Below, in pieces: positions 6,620 through 10,289 of a stretch of 10,289 bases of DNA. Below the pieces are notes generated by a model that saw only the letters and a program-made list of their open reading frames with translations, was not told where the DNA came from and did no database searches. Position numbers and translations under genes: made by a program. The stretch spans positions 1 to 10,289 of the forward strand of contig SLMC01000338.1 in assembly GCA_007133745.1 (NCBI GenBank). The letters run 5' to 3'. Every line of letters begins with the position of its first letter. Within the stretch, counting starts at the first letter, position 1. The DNA is from Kiritimatiellia bacterium (GTDB taxonomy: Bacteria; Verrucomicrobiota; Kiritimatiellia; UBA8416; SLMC01).

Positions 6620-6716
6620 GTGTGTGAGTATGTGAGTGCGTGAGTTTGTGAGGATAAGAACGATCAACCTGCCTATCAGGTCTCGCTTTTTCCCACACAC
6701 CCACACACCCACATAC
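6620..6716. repeat. Octamer inverted-array element C (unit GTRYGTGR)
   Basis: The left arm has four contiguous 8-bp units at 6620, 6628, 6636 and 6644, all fitting GTNYGTGA. The right arm has three units at 6693, 6701 and 6709, reading GTRTGTGG on the minus strand. A 41-nt centre separates them. Pairing of the arms gives seven of eight matches per unit, with the same A-C mismatch recurring at each unit boundary. The element fills the gap between two convergent genes (stops at 6579 and 6743). It shares its unit with element A and its architecture with element B. Confidence 0.85.
6667..6691 (+). terminator. Possible intrinsic terminator inside element C
   Basis: ACCTG (6667-6671) pairs with CAGGT (6677-6681) around a 5-nt loop, and five Ts follow at 6687-6691 after a 5-nt gap. 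The orientation suits termination of the plus-strand beta-barrel gene, whose stop is about 90 nt upstream. The stem is short and the gap before the T-run is not ideal, so activity may depend on the surrounding octamer hairpin. Confidence 0.4.
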
Positions 6717-6742
6717 AACTATTCTCTCCCAAACGGCGTTAT

Positions 6743-7876
6743 CTAAGAGTTGTTTCGCTTAAGCGCCTTGACGCTGATCAGGGCGACGGCGACCAGCAGT
6801 ATGCCCAGCGTGGCGGCCGCAATGCGACCCAACGCCAGGCGGTCATGCGCGGCGGCGGGTTTTTCGGCTTCCGGACCGGCCGTTCGCGGCGCTTCGGGAA
6901 GGGTCATGCCGACTAAGGTGGGCGCCTCCGAAGCGACCGACAGCAGGTTGCTGACTCCGCCGAACCAGTCGGCTCTAACGAGCAAGTCCGTGCCGGGCCC
7001 TTGCGTTCCATCGTGAACATAATCGTTGGGCGTGCCCAGCAGCATGAAGCACGTATCGTCAATTGCGCGTTCGCCGATGCCCGCCCCCTTCAGTCCCGGC
7101 AAAGCTCGGCCTTGCCCGTATACGGCAAAGAGGTGTGGTTGCCCGGCATGGCTTCCGTAATCCGGGTCTGTTTTCAGGAGCATGTCCAACAGGAACTTTT
7201 CCTCGGGGTCGTCGCGTTGGATTCGTATGATTTCGAACGCGATTTTCAGGGGGACGAAGCCGGGCGCGCGTTCGCCTAGCTCGCCCCGGTTCGCTTCCTC
7301 GACGGCGACTTCAGGCAGCTCGGCCACGCTATCGATCCATGCCAGTCGATCGTTCAGAAGCTTGAGCTTGGCTTCGTTGACGGCCGGATCGGCGCCGTCC
7401 ACAAACAGCCAGACGATCGAGACGCCGTTCAGAATGTGTTCGGCGATTGTGCGTCGTACGGGCGAATCGACGATTCGACTTAGCGTGTCTGCGTCGAAAT
7501 TGCCGGACCAGACCGTATCGCGCTTGAGCTTTTCCCAGGCGGGGTGCGGATAACGAACCACCGCCCAGGGCAGAGACGCGTTCCCCTTTTCGCGATCCCA
7601 TACCTTTTTCAGTTCCTCGTGCATGTCTTCGCGGCTGACATCCACCAGCCAGACGGCCAGGTTCAGCGGATGCTGTTCGAGCCCTTCCAGCGCTGTGTGC
7701 AGGGAAGCCGGCAGCGACCGGTCGTAATAGACCAGCGTTTCGTAGGCGTAAGGCTGCCACCGCTCGAGCGCATAGCGAAATGTCGGCAGATTGCAGGCGC
7801 GAACGGCAACGGGGGTGGCGGCTGTCAGCAGGGTGACAGCCAGTCCGAACAGGATGGATCGTTTGGTAAAGGTCAT
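6743..7876 (-). CDS. Exported, C-terminally membrane-anchored protein linked to an ABC exporter
   Basis: A 377-aa protein not matched to a named function. Residues 6-27 form a signal peptide (hydrophobic core, then PVAVRA before C28). The mature protein opens with CNLPTFRYALERW, a pattern I associate with uncharacterised Planctomycetes/PVC-type proteins. Residues 67-160 alternate strands and helices (LNLAVWLVDVS, GVSIVWLFVDGAD). FAVYGQGRALPGLKGAGI follows around 250-267, then CFMLLGTPNDY with C276. Residues 349-369 are a transmembrane helix followed by KALKRNNS, predicting a periplasmic body with a short cytoplasmic tail. It lies 166 nt after the ABC ATPase gene on the same strand, so a role as accessory or substrate-handling partner of that exporter is inferred. 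The start at 7876 has only a weak GAGG site close upstream. Confidence 0.8.
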   Translation of the reverse strand: MTFTKRSILFGLAVTLLTAATPVAVRACNLPTFRYALERWQPYAYETLVYYDRSLPASLHTALEGLEQHPLNLAVWLVDVSREDMHEELKKVWDREKGNASLPWAVVRYPHPAWEKLKRDTVWSGNFDADTLSRIVDSPVRRTIAEHILNGVSIVWLFVDGADPAVNEAKLKLLNDRLAWIDSVAELPEVAVEEANRGELGERAPGFVPLKIAFEIIRIQRDDPEEKFLLDMLLKTDPDYGSHAGQPHLFAVYGQGRALPGLKGAGIGERAIDDTCFMLLGTPNDYVHDGTQGPGTDLLVRADWFGGVSNLLSVASEAPTLVGMTLPEAPRTAGPEAEKPAAAHDRLALGRIAAATLGILLVAVALISVKALKRNNS

Positions 7877-7925
7877 GCGGCCTCGCTTTCGTTGGGTTGT
7901 TTTTTGTTTTCACTTGCATCATAGC

Positions 7926-8027
7926 GCCCGGTTTTCAGTCGGGCTCTTGATGGGCGGACTGAAAGTCCACCCTACGACCTGGCATCGTCTCGCCCCAATT
8001 GTTTTTCCGGCTCGGGAAGCCGAGCCG
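7926..8027. repeat. Cluster of three palindromes between ATPase and 377-aa genes
   Basis: CGGCTCGG at 8008-8015 pairs perfectly with 8020-8027 around a 4-nt loop. GGGCGGACT at 7952-7960 pairs with 7964-7972 with one mismatch around a 3-nt loop. GCCCG at 7926-7930 pairs with CGGGC at 7940-7944. The last two also have an alternative partner: TTTCAGTC (7933-7940) is exactly complementary to GACTGAAA (7957-7964). This 166-nt gap has no gene. Such palindrome clusters resemble dispersed REP-like intergenic repeats, but they could also act as an mRNA processing or attenuation site that separates expression of the two genes. Confidence 0.55.
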
Positions 8028-8042
8028 CTCCGCTGTCTGTAC

Positions 8043-8699
8043 TCAGATCAGTCGGCCGCCATCCAGTCGCAACACGCGGTCGACCTTGTCCAGCGCCGAT
8101 TCGTCGTGGGTGACCATGAGCACGGTTTTGCCTTCGCGGGCCAGCTCGCGCAGGTGTCGGATGACGATGGCGGCGTTTTCCTTGTCCAGGTTGCCGGTAG
8201 GTTCATCGGCCAGGATGAGGTCGGGGTTGTGCAGCAGCGCGCGGGCCAGAGCGGTGCGCTGTTTTTCACCAGCGCTAAGAGCCGACGGCACATGATCCTT
8301 GCGTTGGCCAAGCTGAAATTTCTCCATCAGTTCGGTCGCCCGCGCTTCGGCGGTCGGCAAGGGTTTGGCGACGGACGGCGCGAGAATGTTTTCGAAGACG
8401 GTCAGATAGGGCACGAGGTGAAACTGCTGAAAAACGAATCCGATGGCGTCCGCCCGAAACGCGCCGCGCTGTTCGGGCGATAGGGCGTAGGGGTCTTCGC
8501 CGCCGATCAGAATTTGTCCGGACGTAGGCCGCAGCAACGTTCCGCACGCGAGCAGCAACGTGGTTTTGCCACAACCGCTGGGCCCTGCGACGGCGACAAA
8601 TTCGCCCTTATCGGCGGTCATGGAAAGCCGTTCCAGAACCTTGACGGTTTCGGCCGGTCCCTTAAACGTGACGGACAACTCCTTGATGTCAAGAAACAT
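8043..8699 (-). CDS. ABC transporter ATP-binding protein, LolD/MacB type
   Basis: A 218-aa cytoplasmic ATPase with all nucleotide-binding motifs: Walker A GPSGCGKTT (39-47), Q-loop FVFQQFHLVPYLT (Q91), signature LSAGEKQR (141-148), Walker B LILADEP (161-167, catalytic E166) and H-loop MVTHD (H198). The DEPTGNLD box and FHLVPYLTVFENI are typical of the LolD/MacB/FtsE class that powers type VII mechanotransmission permeases rather than classical solute export. The signature reads SAGE instead of SGGE, a tolerated variation. The start at 8699 has GGGAG upstream and lies 2 nt after the permease stop codon, so the two are translated together. It should form a dimer under the two permeases encoded just upstream. 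Confidence 0.95.
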   Translation of the reverse strand: MFLDIKELSVTFKGPAETVKVLERLSMTADKGEFVAVAGPSGCGKTTLLLACGTLLRPTSGQILIGGEDPYALSPEQRGAFRADAIGFVFQQFHLVPYLTVFENILAPSVAKPLPTAEARATELMEKFQLGQRKDHVPSALSAGEKQRTALARALLHNPDLILADEPTGNLDKENAAIVIRHLRELAREGKTVLMVTHDESALDKVDRVLRLDGGRLI

Positions 8700-8701
8700 G
8701 A

Positions 8702-9988
8702 TTATTCTCCCTTTAATACAAGCGCCGGATCGCGACGTGCCGCGAGCAGCGCCGGGATCCAGGTGGATATGACGGTCAAGAATACGGCGGCCAGAAGGCC
8801 CGCGCCCAGCAGCGCGGGATTCCAAAGCGTTTCGGCGGCGCTGGTCAGCGCGATTTCGTCTTGCGCGCCGGCGGCGAGCCGGGCTGCGCCGCCGAAGCCC
8901 AGCAGTCCGCCCGCCAGTCCGCCGGTCAGGCCGACCGCCAGCGCTTTGGCCAAAACAAGCTGGACGATGCGCGGGGCCGATACGCCCAGTGCGCGGAACA
9001 GGCCGATTTCCGCGCTGCGCGCCTTGACATTCTGATAGGCCAGCATGCCGACCCATACAACGCAGGCGATCATCACCAGCGGAATCACTATGGCCATCAG
9101 TGTTTGAATGCCGATCCGCTCTTCCCGTCGAGCCCGAACGGCGCGTTCCAAAGCCTCTTGCGCCTCCTGTCCGGCCCGGTTGCGGCTGTCCTGCCGGGCC
9201 AGAATATGGGTGCCCATCTCGATCACCTGAATGTCGGGCAGGATTTTTTCGATGGCTTGCTTGGCCGTGACGCCTTCGATCGGGCACATGCATTCCAGGG
9301 CCAGGATGGCGTTGATGCGCCCTTGCATGTTGAACAGGGCCTGCGCTTCCGGCAGATAAATCCACGCCGTGATGTCGTCGGTCGTGCCCCGTGCGGGATG
9401 GGTGCGATGCACCGTCAGCTCGCGCCCCATAAAGGCGGTTTGGTCGCCTTCCTTGAGGTTGAGACTGTGCGCCAGCTCGTGTCCAAGCACGATGGTTTCC
9501 GGGGGTACGGACTGGACCAGCGGCTTGCGCGGGTCCTTGTAGAGGTTGGGCACCTGGCCGCGGCTGCCGATCAGGACGATGGTGCGTTTCATTTCCGGCC
9601 ATTCGACCCTTCGTCTGAGACTGGGCAGAAAATGGCGCGCGACGATGATGCCGGATTCGGCCAGGCGATCGACGTTCTCTTCCGGCATGTCTTCCCGGGC
9701 ATAGTCTTCGGCGTAAAAATCCTTGAGGTTCTGGTTTTTGGGGAGGATGAGCAGGTTGTGGCTCAGGTCCAGACCGGCTTTCCTCATTTCCTCGCGCAAG
9801 TCCGCCATGACCCGCTCCGTTTCCTTCTCCTTTTCGAGCATGATCAGGTCGGTTTGCCGGTCGTGCAGGTTCAGAAAGGTTAGCGAACCGATAAACGTGC
9901 CGGTAGCCAAAGCCACAGCCAGCGCCGCCAAGGCGAAATGAAGTTTGCGATGGGCGATTTCTTTTAATGTCAGGAACGGAATATTCAT
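8702..9988 (-). CDS. FtsX/MacB-type ABC transporter permease
   Basis: A 428-aa inner-membrane permease with the topology of the FtsX/LolC/LolE/MacB class: one N-terminal helix (about 14-38), a large periplasmic domain (about 40-290) and three C-terminal helices (about 292-318, 340-365, 392-416). The cytoplasmic loop SAEIGLFRALGVSAPRIVQLVLAKA (about 325-349, overlapping the third helix) is the typical ATPase-coupling segment, and the chain ends ARRDPALVLKGE, the usual end motif. The periplasmic domain has a coiled-coil-like charged stretch (48-70) and a CxC pair (C233, C235). ATG 9988 overlaps the upstream permease stop in ATGA. It is paired with the ATPase downstream and a different permease upstream, suggesting a heterodimeric exporter. 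The substrate cannot be deduced; lipoproteins, lipids or peptides are all possible for this class. Confidence 0.93.
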   Translation of the reverse strand: MNIPFLTLKEIAHRKLHFALAALAVALATGTFIGSLTFLNLHDRQTDLIMLEKEKETERVMADLREEMRKAGLDLSHNLLILPKNQNLKDFYAEDYAREDMPEENVDRLAESGIIVARHFLPSLRRRVEWPEMKRTIVLIGSRGQVPNLYKDPRKPLVQSVPPETIVLGHELAHSLNLKEGDQTAFMGRELTVHRTHPARGTTDDITAWIYLPEAQALFNMQGRINAILALECMCPIEGVTAKQAIEKILPDIQVIEMGTHILARQDSRNRAGQEAQEALERAVRARREERIGIQTLMAIVIPLVMIACVVWVGMLAYQNVKARSAEIGLFRALGVSAPRIVQLVLAKALAVGLTGGLAGGLLGFGGAARLAAGAQDEIALTSAAETLWNPALLGAGLLAAVFLTVISTWIPALLAARRDPALVLKGE

Positions 9989-10289
9989 GTCATTTCTTCC
10001 CTCAGGATAATGGATGGATCTTTGGACGACGCGATGCGCGCGGGAATACCGCTGGCCAGAACCGCCAGCGCCAGTGTCAGCATCAGGGCTGCGCCCGCTA
10101 TGTCTCCGTAGAAGCCGGGTTCCGCCCCGGATACGGGTTCCGGCCTCGCCACGAGAAAGACTATTTGCCCGACCACCGTGCCCAGAAGCGCGCCGACGAG
10201 ACAAAGCCCTGTCCATTTCGACGAAAGCAAAAAAACCATGCGCCGGCGCGGCATGCCCATGGCGGACCACAGCCCGGTTTCAACGTTTC
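9985..10289 (-). CDS. FtsX/MacB-type ABC permease, partial (C-terminus only)
   Basis: The open frame runs off the right edge of the window; the last 100 residues are visible. They begin within ETGLWSAMGMPRRRMVFLL, the coupling-loop pattern of FtsX/MacB permeases (compare AEIGLFRALGVSAPRI in the next gene). Two hydrophobic segments follow, GLCLVGALLGTVVGQIVFLV and AALMLTLALAVLASGIPA, and the end is SSKDPSIILREEM, equivalent to the standard permease tail. An internal ATG at 10260 is not the start, because the family motif extends upstream of it. It overlaps the next permease gene by 4 nt. It differs clearly from that neighbour, so the exporter probably uses two distinct membrane subunits. The N-terminal helix and periplasmic domain lie outside the window. 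Confidence 0.88.
   Translation of the reverse strand, partial: NVETGLWSAMGMPRRRMVFLLSSKWTGLCLVGALLGTVVGQIVFLVARPEPVSGAEPGFYGDIAGAALMLTLALAVLASGIPARIASSKDPSIILREEMT

Noticed and set aside
8008..8027. Strong hairpin as an intrinsic terminator for the ABC operon
   Set aside because: On the transcribed minus strand the stem is followed by an A-run; the Ts lie on the wrong side. It is also within the operon, ahead of a same-strand gene.
9467..9481. HELAH, a HExxH zinc-protease-like motif in the permease
   Set aside because: It falls in the segment VLGHELAHSLNLKEGD, which matches the common FtsX/MacB pattern LGxxLAxxLxLxxGD. The match to HExxH is most likely chance.
8700..9602. N-terminal extension of the ATPase frame
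   Set aside because: The extended part reads the permease gene in the wrong frame. The family start MFLDIKELSVTF at 8699, with GGGAG upstream, is the real one.
8861..9883. 340-codon open frame on the plus strand
   Set aside because: Antisense to the permease gene; composition looks like a shadow and no motif is present.

Overview
The window reads as a GC-rich, Gram-negative bacterial chromosome segment. It encodes Sec signal peptides, a lipoprotein signal, an outer-membrane-type beta-barrel and a periplasm-facing ABC exporter. The 145-aa product at 4602-5039 resembles the Minf_1886 family, known mainly from Planctomycetes, Verrucomicrobia and relatives. The 377-aa product at 6743-7876 carries a mature N-terminus (CNxPxFRYALERW) that I associate with uncharacterised proteins of the same broad group. 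A PVC-superphylum or Hydrogenedentota-like lineage is the best guess; this rests on family recall and no search was run.

Layout. Positions 1-224 are non-coding: a cut-off GTAC hexamer array, two hairpins and an octamer inverted-array element. Positions 225-5039 are a three-gene minus-strand cluster, in transcription order a Minf_1886-like protein, a two-domain M16 zinc peptidase lipoprotein (overlapping it by ATGA) and, after a 58-nt gap, a secreted YaeF/YiiX-type permuted papain-fold protein. Positions 5040-5276 are an intergenic region holding a second octamer inverted-array element. A HIT-family protein (5277-5702, minus) and an outer-membrane beta-barrel protein (5908-6579, plus) diverge from a shared upstream region whose plus-strand leader has interleaved inverted repeats and a 20-bp-phased direct repeat. 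A third octamer element (6620-6716) lies between the convergent beta-barrel gene and the 377-aa gene. The right end (7926-10289, minus) is an ABC export operon: a truncated FtsX/MacB-type permease, a second permease overlapping it by ATGA, and an ATPase starting 2 nt after the second permease stops. After a gap holding three palindromes comes the 377-aa exported, C-terminally anchored protein.

How the genes work together. The right-hand genes look like a LolCDE/MacB-style type VII ABC system with two different permeases and an unrecognised membrane-anchored accessory protein. The left-hand cluster combines two exported hydrolase-type proteins with a conserved unknown. The most unusual feature is structural: three intergenic elements at gene 3' ends, each made of 8-bp tandem units arrayed on one arm and repeated in inverted orientation on the other. 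Two share the unit GTRYGTGR and one uses a different unit, WTGGAATR, in the same architecture.
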